Of a stretch of DNA of 64,000 bases, positions 10,080 to 20,327 are shown piece after piece. Where the stretch lies: assembly GCF_000496735.2 (NCBI RefSeq), contig NZ_AYLO01000089.1:1-64000 (forward strand), written 5' to 3'. Under the pieces are notes generated by a model. That model was given only the letters and a program-made list of their open reading frames with translations, searched no databases and was not told the DNA's origin. The DNA is from Methyloglobulus morosus KoM1. Lineage in GTDB: Bacteria; Pseudomonadota; Gammaproteobacteria; Methylococcales; Methylomonadaceae. The first letter of the stretch is position 1, and the number at the start of each line of letters is the position of its first letter. The translations under genes were made by a program, and so were the position numbers.

Positions 10080-13000
10080 ATGGCAGCATCACAATCAGCA
10101 GTAAGGGCAGAGTTAAATAAGGCCCTCATAAAACACAACCTATCCTGGGATTTATTGTTTGGCGATGCTGATATGTGCGAATGCGGCGAGTGTAACTCCG
10201 TATACAGCGCGGCGGCGTATTTTGTGGAGTTGCTAAACTATCTGCGAAACAATAATCTTGATCCTAACGCCCCAGGTACGATGGCCATTAGGAAGAATGA
10301 CCGTTTTGACATTTCCAACACGCCACTCGAAAAGCTCTTTAACCGACGGCCCGACTTGGGTTGCCTGGAACTCACCTGCCAAAACACCAACACGCTGATC
10401 CCCTATGTAGACCTTGTGAATGAGGTCATGGAAAACTATGTGGCATTTCAACACCTCAAACCCTTTAATGTGGACGATGAAACCAGCGGCGAACTTTTAG
10501 CCGAACCACAGCATACCGAATATCAAGCCTACTGCATCCTTAAAAAAGAAGTTTACCCCTTCACTTTGCCTTATCACCAGCCGATTGATGCGGCGCGAAT
10601 TTACCTAAAATTTCTGGACACCAGCCGTTATGAGTTGATTGATACTTTCAGGAAAAATAATGCAGGCGATGATGCTGAACTAACCCGTTTAAAAGATGAA
10701 GTGTTGGACAGGGCGGCTGATGCTGAATTTTTGGAGATGACCAAGGAAGAATATGTGATTCTTACCAAAGAATGCTTTGAAAGCATAGCGTTGATTAGAA
10801 TACAGAAAAATGATCCGTCGCTTAGCAAAACAGACTATGAAAGCCTAATTGGTGTTAAATCCGTTCATAAATATTACGGCTACGATGATGATGCCACGAT
10901 GCGTGGAGACAATGGGTTAACACTTATTAAAAAGGAGTTTCTGCGGCGCACCGGAATCGACTATTACAATCTGGTCGATTTATTGCTAACTGAAACGATC
11001 AACCCTTGTATGCCAAAGGGAAGAGCGAAAACGATCATGGAAAGTCTGCGTTTTAGCTATCGGTTTTTGCAGAACATCCTTAAAGCGTTCGGTAATGACA
11101 TCGATAAGATGGCGAAATTTTTGGTTGGATTGGAAAAATCTACCGATGCTTGGATTATTTACCTCGCAGCACTAAAAGAACAAATTAATCTTTTGCTTAA
11201 CAGAAAAAATTTGATTTGTGATTCAACACAAAGAATGGAGCATACTGAGAAAGACATCATCTGCTGGGTGAAATGCTATTTTGAAAAAATTGGCCAGATG
11301 ATTGTGATTGAGAGCGGAACGGGGTGTGTAAATGGTGGAGTTTATAAGTTTATTGATGCCAGAATAGTAAAAGCAGAAGGGGTTATTACTAGAAAAGAAT
11401 TTACTGTTAAGGATTGTAAAATCTATTCTGAACCTCTACGAAGTTCACCTGTAGAAATTGGAAGTATTGATAAAAAAACCGGCGAAGTTAAGTTCAATAG
11501 TGCACAGCAAGAATTTAATGCTAGTTATGCCTTTACTGGCGACAGGGGCGAGAAAGGGATATTCTTGGATATTAACCATGTCTTGTATTTGGTTATTGTC
11601 GAACAAAAAGATAGTTGCGACCTTGATAACGCCTTGTTGCAACATTTAGATGGGTCACCATTAACCGTTGAGGAATACGACCGTATTCATCGCTTTCTCC
11701 GCCTATGGCGTAAGTTAGGTTGGACGATTGATGAAATCGATAAGGCTATCATCGGTCTTAGTGTGCAACAAACCCAACCTATCCCAGGCACAAACACGAC
11801 TAACGAAACTATCTGCGATGATAGTGCAGAAGACTGCACTGATACCAAAAGTGATTGTGAGGACTGTGCAGAAGATATTAGTAAAGTTAATTTCGACATT
11901 AATCCACATCTTATTCACCAGCTTGTCGCCGTAAAAAAACTGTTGGACTTAACAGGGCTGGAAGTCATTAAGCTGCTCAGCTTTTGGAAGGAAATTAGCA
12001 CTAGCGGGACAAAATCGTTATATCAACGAATATTTCTAACCCATAACTTATTGGGGATTGATAAGGTCTTTAAGGCGGATGAAAAGGGCAATTACCTGAC
12101 TGGTGATGTCAAGTTACGTGACCATCTACCCGTTGTAATGGCGGCATTCAATCTTTCTGCTGATGATATTGAAACCATCATGATAGAAAGTGGGATGGAG
12201 GATAAGTTAAATCTGGAAAACTTGTCTGTTTTTTATCGTTACCGCTTATTGGCGAAAATATTAAGCATACGAATCCCTGCCTTTGTCAGCGTCTATCATT
12301 TGTTTGACGATATTTTTCTTGATGCCCATTTAACTTTAGCGTTCATAGAACGCTGGGCAAAGATGGAAGAAGCAGGATTTACCTATCAGCAAATGAATTA
12401 CATCATCAAAGATAAAGACGATGAGAAGAAACCATTTGCCCCAACACAAAGGGACGTTTTGCAGTTAAGCAAAACTTTGTTTGATGGTTTGAATGCCATA
12501 GACGAAGCGCATAAAGATTTAACAGCCGATCCAACCATTGCCGAAGAAAAGCTAAAAATAATCAACATTCAGGAGCAAGCAAACACTGCTGTGGTAAGAG
12601 CCAAAGCCAGCTTACTTTTTGAAACCGATATAGTTGAAAAAATTGTCGGCTTCTTGGAAGGCACCAACGTCTTCATAACAACCGTACCTCAAAACTTAGT
12701 CCTTACAATGTTATCGGACACTTCAAAATTAAAGGCGAAGCTGAAACACGATATGACCCTTGGCTCTGTCCAAGTTACTGGTATTTTAACTGCATCTGAA
12801 ATAGATGAATACCAAGCACTCTCGAATGATTCCCAATGGAAAAAATCGGTTAAATTTATACAAAAACAACAAGATAAATTATTTAAAGAACTACTATTGG
12901 GAATATTTGAAAACGAAAAAACTAAAACTGCGGATCAGATAAAACATTTAAAAGAAATTATCAAAGCAGGCGACATCACTGTTCCACTGAATAAAATTCC

Positions 13001-16000
13001 CGATGGACAATCAGACCCCAATACCGCGCCTCCAAAACGCGTTGCATTCTTGGAAATCTTTTTACCTTATTTGCGCCAACAATTAACTCACCGTTTCGTT
13101 ATTGATACCCTGGCAAATTTTGCTGCAATCGAACCCAATGTTACTGATCTTTTGGTGTCGGATATTTTGAAGCTGGAAACATCCTCTGACCCCATCTACA
13201 GTATTTTTGAAAATATTAAAGACAGCAAGATACCGTCCGAAAATAATTGGAAGGGATATTTAATACCCTCTGCTGATGCAATCTTTACCTTTGTAATAAA
13301 AAACAGCATTGAGCAACCAACAATAAGCCTTGATGGTATTGATTTGAATCCTAAGTCTCAAGGAGACCAAAACGATAAAGATGACCCTGACAATCTGGAA
13401 TGGTGGAGTGATGCAAAACCATTGCAGGCTGGAAAATTATATAAACTGGCTACGACAGGTGTAGAACTAAAAAATATTTTCTGGAAAACACCTGCTTCTG
13501 CTATCACTGCAATTCCGTCGTCTGCATTGATCCCTGATTTTGCTTCCACGCAATGTAAGCCCGCATTGATTGCTTTAAAAAAAGCAGCGATGTTTGTATC
13601 CGGTTTTAATTTAAGTGCTGATGAGATTAAATTTTTAAACGATAACAATATCAATTTTGACAAACTAGATTTCAATGCGTTAACTCTGCCCCACTGGTTA
13701 AGGTTAGAAGCCTATACCCGTTTGCGAAATTCCTTACCTCAAACCCAATTCAACATACTAGATTTTTGGGGTTGGACTTTTAAGAAAGAGTCAGATGTAA
13801 CGCAACTCAGTAATAAAATTTATGATCTGACTACCTGGAAACAGGAACGAATCGAGAAATTGATGGCAGCCGATCATTTCAATATTGGTACATTGGCTGA
13901 TTACCGTAACGAGATAAATTTGCTCAAACTGCAAGAAGCCTTGAAAGTAGCAGATAAAATCGGTATGGACATAGGACTGCTATTTAATTGGGCTATTCCA
14001 ACTTCTCAATTCAATAAATCCCGAAAAATAGCCGACAGTATAAAGCATGCTATTCGGGCTAAATACAACCAAACCGACTGGGAACAAGTCGTTAAACCAC
14101 TGCATGACCAACTCAGGAATCATCAGAGAGATGCGTTGACTGCCTATTTATTGCAGCAAAAAAAGTTGATCGAATGGAACGTTACCGATGCAGACGGTTT
14201 GTTTGAATACTTCCTGATAGATGTACAAATGGATGCCTGCATGGAAACCTCGCGCATAAAGCAGGCGTTATCTTCCGTGCAACTCTATGTGCAACGCTGT
14301 TTCTTGGGACTAGAATCAAAAATTGATGACAAGGGAAAAGAGCTAGGCGTAGCCAATAATATTTTGGATAGAAATCGTTGGGATTGGATGCAGCGATACC
14401 GGGTGTGGGAAGCAAACCGAAAAGTATTCCTCTATCCAGAAAACTGGATCGAAAGTAGTCTCCGTGATGATAAAAGTCCTTTTTTTAAAGAGCTTGAGAG
14501 CGAGTTATTGCAGAAGGACATCAATAAACAAAACGTCACAGATGCCTTGAAATCTTATCTATATAAAGTAGATGAAGTGGCGAATATGGAGGTTGTTGGG
14601 CTATACATTGAAGGCACCATAAAATCGAAAGTTGGAGGTAAAATTCAATGGGATAAAAAAAATCCCAAGTTACATGTTTTCTCCCGGACTCGAAACGCAC
14701 CTTACTTTTTCTACTACCGCTATCTTGCACTGGATGAAATGAACTGGTATCCCTGGGAAAAGATGCAGATAGACATTCCTAGTTACGATGTAGTCAATCA
14801 AACAACTCAAGAGGTATCAGACAATGGATGTTATCTAACTCCGGTGGTTTGGAACGAACGATTACTGATCTTTTTTCCGCAAATAATAAAAAAAACAAAA
14901 CCTGCGGAAGTCAAAAAAATATTGAACGATCCTAACGATCCTAGTAAAGGTACTCATGATGCAACCATAAGAGAAATGGCAGATCAGCCTCCAGAGAGTA
15001 ACCAACCGATTAATTACTATGAGATTAAAATGGCCTGGAGTGAGTATAGAAATGGGAAATGGACGCAAAAGCAACTTTCAAACAATGTACTAATTTTTGG
15101 GTTAACGCCAAAAAGAAGAATAGACCAGTTAATTTTTATTCCAGAAATATCAGACAAAAGCATAACTATCCATATTGAAGACCAAGATGACAGTGATTTA
15201 CATACTTTCTTAGGATTTACTTTTTCTGGGAGCTTTTTTAACGATGATAATCAGACAGCTAGTACGTATGATTTACCTACAAGTGTTAGTTCAGAATTTG
15301 GGACTGGGGCAACCGTATTTCAAAAATTTTCAACAAAATCAAAAATCCAATCGCTACAGTTGACTAACAGTGGATGGGGAAATGATGATGCTGTTTTTAC
15401 CGTAGAAAGTAATAAAGTTTCAATAAATTATTCAAATGCTAATATTAATTCATTGAATTTTTATCATCCTTATACGCATGATCTGCTTGGCATAGTCAAT
15501 TTAACTGGCGATTTGAAGGAGTTTTTTGGATTTAACTTGAATTCAACGAAGATTCCTGATGGAGCTATGACCGGCGATGCCTTTGGCCTATTTGATCCTG
15601 ATAATAACTCTTTGACAATAAATAGTATTTATCATGAGTTAAAACGCCCATATTCACTTTACAACTGGGAACTTTTTTTTCATACACCCATACTATTGGC
15701 CGACTCATTAAGCAAAGCGCAGCAATATGAAGAAGCAATGAAGTGGTTTCACTATGTGTTTAACCCCATTGCCGATGGAAAAGATCTAACAAAAGAAAAA
15801 ATTGATAAACGTTTTTGGCAGTTCAAGCCGTTCAGGGAAACTAATAGCCAACGGATTTTAGACAGCATTTTTAATAATCTCACACCTAATGCGAGCGATG
15901 ACGCTATTAACGAGTGGCGGAATAAACCCTTTATGCCCCATGTTGTAGCTCGCAGCAGACCCGCCGCTTATATGAAGTGGGTGGTAATGAAATACATCGA

Positions 16001-18524
16001 CAACCTCCTTGCGTGGGGTGATTACCTATTCCGTCAGGATACGATTGAGACACTGAATCAGGCCACCCAGCTCTATGTATTGGCAGGACATATTCTTGGT
16101 CCTAAGCCAATGATGATACCCAAACGGGGTAAAATAAAACCACAAACCTACTTTGGTTTATTGGATAAATGGGATGCTTTCGGGAATGCGATGGTGGAAC
16201 TGGAGTTAGTAGCCCCGTTTAGCAATCAAACCCCTCTGCCTGTTGGGGTTGTCAACAGTGAAATCGCCCATGCTAATATCTTTGGCATCGCTTCATCGCT
16301 CTATTTTTGCATTCCGAATAATCCAAAACTCATGGGTTACTGGGATACATTAGCCGACAGATTATATAAAATCCGCCACTGTCTTAATATCGAAGGGATT
16401 TTTCGAAAACTGCCTTTATTTGAGCCGCCGATTGATCCGGCTTTGTTAGTTAAAGCGGCGGCACAAGGTTTAAGTATCGCTTCTTTATTGAATGACCTCA
16501 ATACGCCCATGCCGAATTATCGGTTCTATTACTTACTCCAAAAAGCACTGGAATTATGCAATGAATTGAAATCTTTGGGCGGAGCCATGCTTTCTGCCAT
16601 AGAGAAAAAGGATAATGAATCCATCGCCCTTATTCGCGCAAAACATGAAGGCGTTATGCAGAATTTGATGATGGAGATCAAAACAAAACAATTGGAAGAA
16701 GCACAAAAAAATATTGAAAGCCTCCTTCAAAACCGAAAGACGCCAGAAGCACGGATGAAATACTATCTGAAGCTAAGTGGTCTGGATGATAGTTTAGTGC
16801 CTGTTGATACAACTGAATTCAATGGGATACCTAATGATATTGTTACAGTTGATGGGGATAGCGGATTAAAACTGATATCTTTTGAAAAAGAGGATTTAGA
16901 AAAGGCAAGCGAGGCACAGGAATGGCAAAGAGGAATAGGGATTATTGAAACATTAGCAAGTATTCTTCATATAATTCCAGTAGCTAGTGCAGATGTAAAG
17001 CCTATAGGTATTGGTGCAGGTGTGGCAATTCACGGACAGATGTTTGGTAATGCTGCACAAGCCGTAGCAAGAGGTCTTCAAGTACACGCAAGTGATCTTT
17101 CTTTTGCAAGTACAAGCGCAGGCAAGAAAGGTGGCTTTACCCGCGCCCTGCAAGAACGTATTTTCCAAGCCAATGCTGCCGGTTATGAGCTAAAGCAAAT
17201 CGACAAGCAAATTACTGCACAGGAGATACGTATCAATATCGCCAATAAGGAAATTTCGAATCAACAAAAAGCGATAGACAATGCAAATGATGTAGAAGAG
17301 TTTTTAAAGGACAAATTTTCTAATGAAGAGTTATATTCCTGGATGAGGGGTTATTTAAAAACTCTCTATCATCAAGTTTATAGCGTTGCTTATGAACTTG
17401 CTAAAAAAGCAGAAAGAACCTATTGCTTTGAAAGGGGATTAACCAGCGCTGCATTTATCCAATCTGGGTATTTTGATGCTGGCAGGGAGGGTTTGCTAGC
17501 GGGTGAACAGCTTTATGTGGGGCTAAAGCAACTCGAAGCTGCTTACCAAAATGAACGCGGCTATGATTACGAAATTACCAAACATCTCTCGTTAAGCCAG
17601 ATCAATCCTTTGGCTGTGATACAGCTCAAGCAAACAGGTAAATGTGAGTTTGTATTGCCGGAAGTATTATTCGACATGGATTATCCGGGTCATTACAAAC
17701 GCCGCATAAAATCGCTATCGGTTTCAATTCCATGTATTGTGGGTCCGTATACAAGCATCAACGCCACGCTTACCCTTTTGGAAAATAAATTCCGAAATAC
17801 GGCAATTGGCGGTAATGCTTACGTAGAAAAAACTGAAGAGTCGGATGAGCGGTTTAGCACTTACATCATTCCGATTGATGCTATAGCAGCCAGCACTGCC
17901 CAAAATGATAGCGGCATGTTTGAACTTAACTTTAAAGACGAAAGATATTTACCGTTTGAAGGCGCAGGGGTTATTAGTAAATGGCGTTTGGAATTGCCAC
18001 CTAAGTACAGGCAGTTTGATTACCAATCCATTTCCGATGTTATTTTTCATCTGAAATATACATCAAGTGAAGGTGGGGAGCGGCTTAAATCCGCAGCCAC
18101 AAGCTCCTTATCAAAATTGTTTGATAATATTGAACAAGAACTAAATGAAACGGGCTTACATGTAGCCTTGAGCCTGAAACATGATTTACCGAATGAATGG
18201 AACTTACTTACAAGAAAAGACGGTGACGGTTCGGTGAAATTAACAATAGGCAAATCCAGATTGCCTTATCTGGCGCAATTTTTACCAACTACAAAGATTG
18301 AGGATGTTATGTTCTTTACCCAAGTCAAGGACAATCCACCTTCCTATTCCATTAACATTGACGATAACGCTACTCCTTTAACAAAAATTGATGAAGAATG
18401 GAAATTATTACGTAGTGAAAAAAATGAAGATATAACGCTTGATTCTGAATTTAAATTATCAGTTAATCCGCCTGATTTAAAGAGTCTTGAAGAATTAGTG
18501 CTGTTGGTGAAATATAGTTTCTAA
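10080..18524 (+). CDS. TcA-type toxin-complex pore and receptor-binding protein
   Basis: A 2814-aa TcA-like protein, the pentameric pore component that binds target cells and injects the cargo of TcB/TcC. Residues about 33-58 carry CECGECNSVYSAAAYFVELL, the hallmark of the family N-terminus. A neuraminidase-like/ABC-toxin region spans about 1530-1650 (LHVFSRTRNAPYFFYYRYL, MNWYPWEKMQIDI, PVVWNERLLIFF). Long helices at about 2170-2440 fit the pore and shell. Residues about 2440-2600 match the TcB-binding domain: GLLAGEQLYVGLKQLEAAY, YEITKHLSLSQINP, FDMDYPGHYKRRIKSLSVSI, CIVGPYTSINATLTLL. GGGAG lies 7 bases before the ATG. It follows the 297-aa N-terminal piece by 30 bases. An insert at about 440-640, with acidic, Cys-containing stretches, makes it somewhat unusual. 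Confidence 0.92.
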   Translation: MAASQSAVRAELNKALIKHNLSWDLLFGDADMCECGECNSVYSAAAYFVELLNYLRNNNLDPNAPGTMAIRKNDRFDISNTPLEKLFNRRPDLGCLELTCQNTNTLIPYVDLVNEVMENYVAFQHLKPFNVDDETSGELLAEPQHTEYQAYCILKKEVYPFTLPYHQPIDAARIYLKFLDTSRYELIDTFRKNNAGDDAELTRLKDEVLDRAADAEFLEMTKEEYVILTKECFESIALIRIQKNDPSLSKTDYESLIGVKSVHKYYGYDDDATMRGDNGLTLIKKEFLRRTGIDYYNLVDLLLTETINPCMPKGRAKTIMESLRFSYRFLQNILKAFGNDIDKMAKFLVGLEKSTDAWIIYLAALKEQINLLLNRKNLICDSTQRMEHTEKDIICWVKCYFEKIGQMIVIESGTGCVNGGVYKFIDARIVKAEGVITRKEFTVKDCKIYSEPLRSSPVEIGSIDKKTGEVKFNSAQQEFNASYAFTGDRGEKGIFLDINHVLYLVIVEQKDSCDLDNALLQHLDGSPLTVEEYDRIHRFLRLWRKLGWTIDEIDKAIIGLSVQQTQPIPGTNTTNETICDDSAEDCTDTKSDCEDCAEDISKVNFDINPHLIHQLVAVKKLLDLTGLEVIKLLSFWKEISTSGTKSLYQRIFLTHNLLGIDKVFKADEKGNYLTGDVKLRDHLPVVMAAFNLSADDIETIMIESGMEDKLNLENLSVFYRYRLLAKILSIRIPAFVSVYHLFDDIFLDAHLTLAFIERWAKMEEAGFTYQQMNYIIKDKDDEKKPFAPTQRDVLQLSKTLFDGLNAIDEAHKDLTADPTIAEEKLKIINIQEQANTAVVRAKASLLFETDIVEKIVGFLEGTNVFITTVPQNLVLTMLSDTSKLKAKLKHDMTLGSVQVTGILTASEIDEYQALSNDSQWKKSVKFIQKQQDKLFKELLLGIFENEKTKTADQIKHLKEIIKAGDITVPLNKIPDGQSDPNTAPPKRVAFLEIFLPYLRQQLTHRFVIDTLANFAAIEPNVTDLLVSDILKLETSSDPIYSIFENIKDSKIPSENNWKGYLIPSADAIFTFVIKNSIEQPTISLDGIDLNPKSQGDQNDKDDPDNLEWWSDAKPLQAGKLYKLATTGVELKNIFWKTPASAITAIPSSALIPDFASTQCKPALIALKKAAMFVSGFNLSADEIKFLNDNNINFDKLDFNALTLPHWLRLEAYTRLRNSLPQTQFNILDFWGWTFKKESDVTQLSNKIYDLTTWKQERIEKLMAADHFNIGTLADYRNEINLLKLQEALKVADKIGMDIGLLFNWAIPTSQFNKSRKIADSIKHAIRAKYNQTDWEQVVKPLHDQLRNHQRDALTAYLLQQKKLIEWNVTDADGLFEYFLIDVQMDACMETSRIKQALSSVQLYVQRCFLGLESKIDDKGKELGVANNILDRNRWDWMQRYRVWEANRKVFLYPENWIESSLRDDKSPFFKELESELLQKDINKQNVTDALKSYLYKVDEVANMEVVGLYIEGTIKSKVGGKIQWDKKNPKLHVFSRTRNAPYFFYYRYLALDEMNWYPWEKMQIDIPSYDVVNQTTQEVSDNGCYLTPVVWNERLLIFFPQIIKKTKPAEVKKILNDPNDPSKGTHDATIREMADQPPESNQPINYYEIKMAWSEYRNGKWTQKQLSNNVLIFGLTPKRRIDQLIFIPEISDKSITIHIEDQDDSDLHTFLGFTFSGSFFNDDNQTASTYDLPTSVSSEFGTGATVFQKFSTKSKIQSLQLTNSGWGNDDAVFTVESNKVSINYSNANINSLNFYHPYTHDLLGIVNLTGDLKEFFGFNLNSTKIPDGAMTGDAFGLFDPDNNSLTINSIYHELKRPYSLYNWELFFHTPILLADSLSKAQQYEEAMKWFHYVFNPIADGKDLTKEKIDKRFWQFKPFRETNSQRILDSIFNNLTPNASDDAINEWRNKPFMPHVVARSRPAAYMKWVVMKYIDNLLAWGDYLFRQDTIETLNQATQLYVLAGHILGPKPMMIPKRGKIKPQTYFGLLDKWDAFGNAMVELELVAPFSNQTPLPVGVVNSEIAHANIFGIASSLYFCIPNNPKLMGYWDTLADRLYKIRHCLNIEGIFRKLPLFEPPIDPALLVKAAAQGLSIASLLNDLNTPMPNYRFYYLLQKALELCNELKSLGGAMLSAIEKKDNESIALIRAKHEGVMQNLMMEIKTKQLEEAQKNIESLLQNRKTPEARMKYYLKLSGLDDSLVPVDTTEFNGIPNDIVTVDGDSGLKLISFEKEDLEKASEAQEWQRGIGIIETLASILHIIPVASADVKPIGIGAGVAIHGQMFGNAAQAVARGLQVHASDLSFASTSAGKKGGFTRALQERIFQANAAGYELKQIDKQITAQEIRINIANKEISNQQKAIDNANDVEEFLKDKFSNEELYSWMRGYLKTLYHQVYSVAYELAKKAERTYCFERGLTSAAFIQSGYFDAGREGLLAGEQLYVGLKQLEAAYQNERGYDYEITKHLSLSQINPLAVIQLKQTGKCEFVLPEVLFDMDYPGHYKRRIKSLSVSIPCIVGPYTSINATLTLLENKFRNTAIGGNAYVEKTEESDERFSTYIIPIDAIAASTAQNDSGMFELNFKDERYLPFEGAGVISKWRLELPPKYRQFDYQSISDVIFHLKYTSSEGGERLKSAATSSLSKLFDNIEQELNETGLHVALSLKHDLPNEWNLLTRKDGDGSVKLTIGKSRLPYLAQFLPTTKIEDVMFFTQVKDNPPSYSINIDDNATPLTKIDEEWKLLRSEKNEDITLDSEFKLSVNPPDLKSLEELVLLVKYSF

Positions 18525-18671
18525 ACTACTACTGAGTAAGAACTTGTAACTATTTATTAAATCCTCCATCTCTAAGGGTAGCGGAGTAAGAATACGCACT
18601 TCATTTAAGGTTTTAAATCTGTTGTGCATTTTTACTTATCATAATCAATTACATTTAACGAGGTCTATTCT

Positions 18672-19553
18672 ATGAATAAGGAATCAACAATCATGAAGTA
18701 TTCTAGATGGTTGGCTTACCTATTATGTCAATGCCTTATGCTTGAATACATGACTGGCTGCGCATCGTTTAGTGGCTATCCAGATCGATTAATCCCTCAA
18801 AGTGAAGCCCTTGAAGAAATAAAGCCTACCCTCACTCGAATACAAGTAGAGTCCTGTATGGGATCTGAAACCATAACATGCCGAAATAAGATTATTGCAG
18901 CGGGAATGTTAGGTATTGATATCAACTTTTCAGAGTTTGAAAAAAAATTATTCCAAGAAAATCGAGAAGCGTCTTTTCTAACAACAATAACTACATTAGG
19001 ACTTACCACCGCTGGTGCGATGACTGGTACAGCAGTATTGTCTGCTATATCAACTGGTTTGATTGGCGCAAAATCGGCATTTGATAGTCAAGTGCTGTTA
19101 GATCGGGCGATTTTAGCCATTCACACCCAAATGAGAGCACAAAGAGACGTTGCTGCTGTTCGATTGCGGGGTGGAATGCAACAAGATATAGCAAGCTATC
19201 CATTGGCCTTGGCAATCACCGATATTGAAGCCTACTACAATGCTGGCACATTGCTAAGTGCCTTTGTCGGAATTACGGAATCAGCAGGTGTAAAGGCAAA
19301 CATAGCCAGTAAAAATTTAGAAAATGTCATAACGTCTCGCTTCACTGAAACTAGAACTAGTTTAATTTTGGAGCGCTGGTTGTTTGATCCCAATGGGGAA
19401 GTTAATAGTGATCATGTGAAACAAATGGATACGTGGTTGAAAAAAAATAATATTGGGATGCACTCTAGCATGTTTATGAATAGCGATGACCCAAAAATGG
19501 AGATTGAAAGGCAACGGGCTATTCAAGATCCAGAGCTGAAAATTCCACATTAA
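18672..19553 (+). CDS. Lipoprotein of unknown function
   Basis: A 293-aa protein with a lipoprotein signal: a hydrophobic stretch ending in the lipobox MTGC with Cys30 (or Cys23 if the ATG at 18693 is used). ACGAGG lies 8 bases before the ATG at 18672. Residues about 95-125 form a Gly/Ala/Thr-rich hydrophobic segment (TTLGLTTAGAMTGTAVLSAI) that could span or insert into a membrane; the rest is helical. I do not recognise a family. It is the first gene after the TcA gene and precedes two peptidoglycan hydrolases and an ankyrin lipoprotein, so an envelope role (for example spanin-like or immunity) is possible but is inference only. Confidence 0.75.
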   Translation: MNKESTIMKYSRWLAYLLCQCLMLEYMTGCASFSGYPDRLIPQSEALEEIKPTLTRIQVESCMGSETITCRNKIIAAGMLGIDINFSEFEKKLFQENREASFLTTITTLGLTTAGAMTGTAVLSAISTGLIGAKSAFDSQVLLDRAILAIHTQMRAQRDVAAVRLRGGMQQDIASYPLALAITDIEAYYNAGTLLSAFVGITESAGVKANIASKNLENVITSRFTETRTSLILERWLFDPNGEVNSDHVKQMDTWLKKNNIGMHSSMFMNSDDPKMEIERQRAIQDPELKIPH

Positions 19554-19600
19554 GCAGTCAAATAATTGTTACTTTAAAATATAAATTATGAGGTGTGCAA

Positions 19601-20248
19601 ATGAGTACAATCGAAGAAGAAACCGATATCCCAAAACAAAAAATCAACGGCAAGGTAGCTATAGCTCAAGCTAGCGGCGGGATTGTTTCAGTTGTGCCAC
19701 AAGCCAACGGTAAATTCACGTTAAGAGCAATTTTTTTTGACGCGTCTGAAAATATTGCTACAAAGCCTCCATCTACAGTTAAAGATGTTACGGACAAAGG
19801 AATGACTATTAGTGATGCTCCTTGGTTTGAACAGGCTAAGGAAGAACTGGCACGTGATGTTAGGGAAATAAAAGGTGCTAAACAAAACCCCAGAATCCTT
19901 GAGTATCATAAAAGCACCGACGACTTAGACGAAATAGATGCCAGTAAAGATGAAATAGCTTGGTGTTCTTCATTTGTCAATTTCTGTATGCAGCAGGTTG
20001 GAGTTGAGCGAACAAAATCAGCCTTAGCAAAATCTTGGCTAAAGTGGGGGCAAGAGCTTGATATACCAAGAAAAGGTTGTGTGGTTGTGTTTGAGCGTCC
20101 TTCAGGTGGGCCAAATGCTGGGCACGTCGGTTTTTTTGTTGCTGAAGACGGTAGCAATATAGAACTTCTTGGAGGCAATCAGGGCGACAGAATTAGCATA
20201 TCACCTCAGAAGAAAAGTCGAAAACTATCATACCGCTGGCCTATTTAA
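19601..20248 (+). CDS. TIGR02594-type NlpC/P60-like peptidoglycan peptidase with shared N-terminal domain
   Basis: A 215-aa cysteine peptidase or amidase expected to cleave peptide cross-links of peptidoglycan. The catalytic part reads IAWCSSFVNFCMQQVG (Cys122), SWLKWG, GHVGFF (His175) and LLGGNQGD, the order seen in the phage-like TIGR02594 family. I use the ATG at 19601 with GAGG 7 bases upstream; a GTG six bases earlier is in frame. Residues about 1-50 (TDIPKQKINGKVAIAQASGG, then GKFTLRAIFFDAS) are not part of the enzyme and are homologous to the N-terminus of the next gene's product. No signal peptide is present, so export must use another route, such as lysis, a holin or that shared N-terminal region. 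Confidence 0.88.
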   Translation: MSTIEEETDIPKQKINGKVAIAQASGGIVSVVPQANGKFTLRAIFFDASENIATKPPSTVKDVTDKGMTISDAPWFEQAKEELARDVREIKGAKQNPRILEYHKSTDDLDEIDASKDEIAWCSSFVNFCMQQVGVERTKSALAKSWLKWGQELDIPRKGCVVVFERPSGGPNAGHVGFFVAEDGSNIELLGGNQGDRISISPQKKSRKLSYRWPI

Positions 20249-20327
20249 ACAACTAGAAACACTAAAATAAAGATTCTTCAACTGGAAAAGTTATTGAAAT
20301 AATATTTGAAAAAGGAGTTATTAAAAC

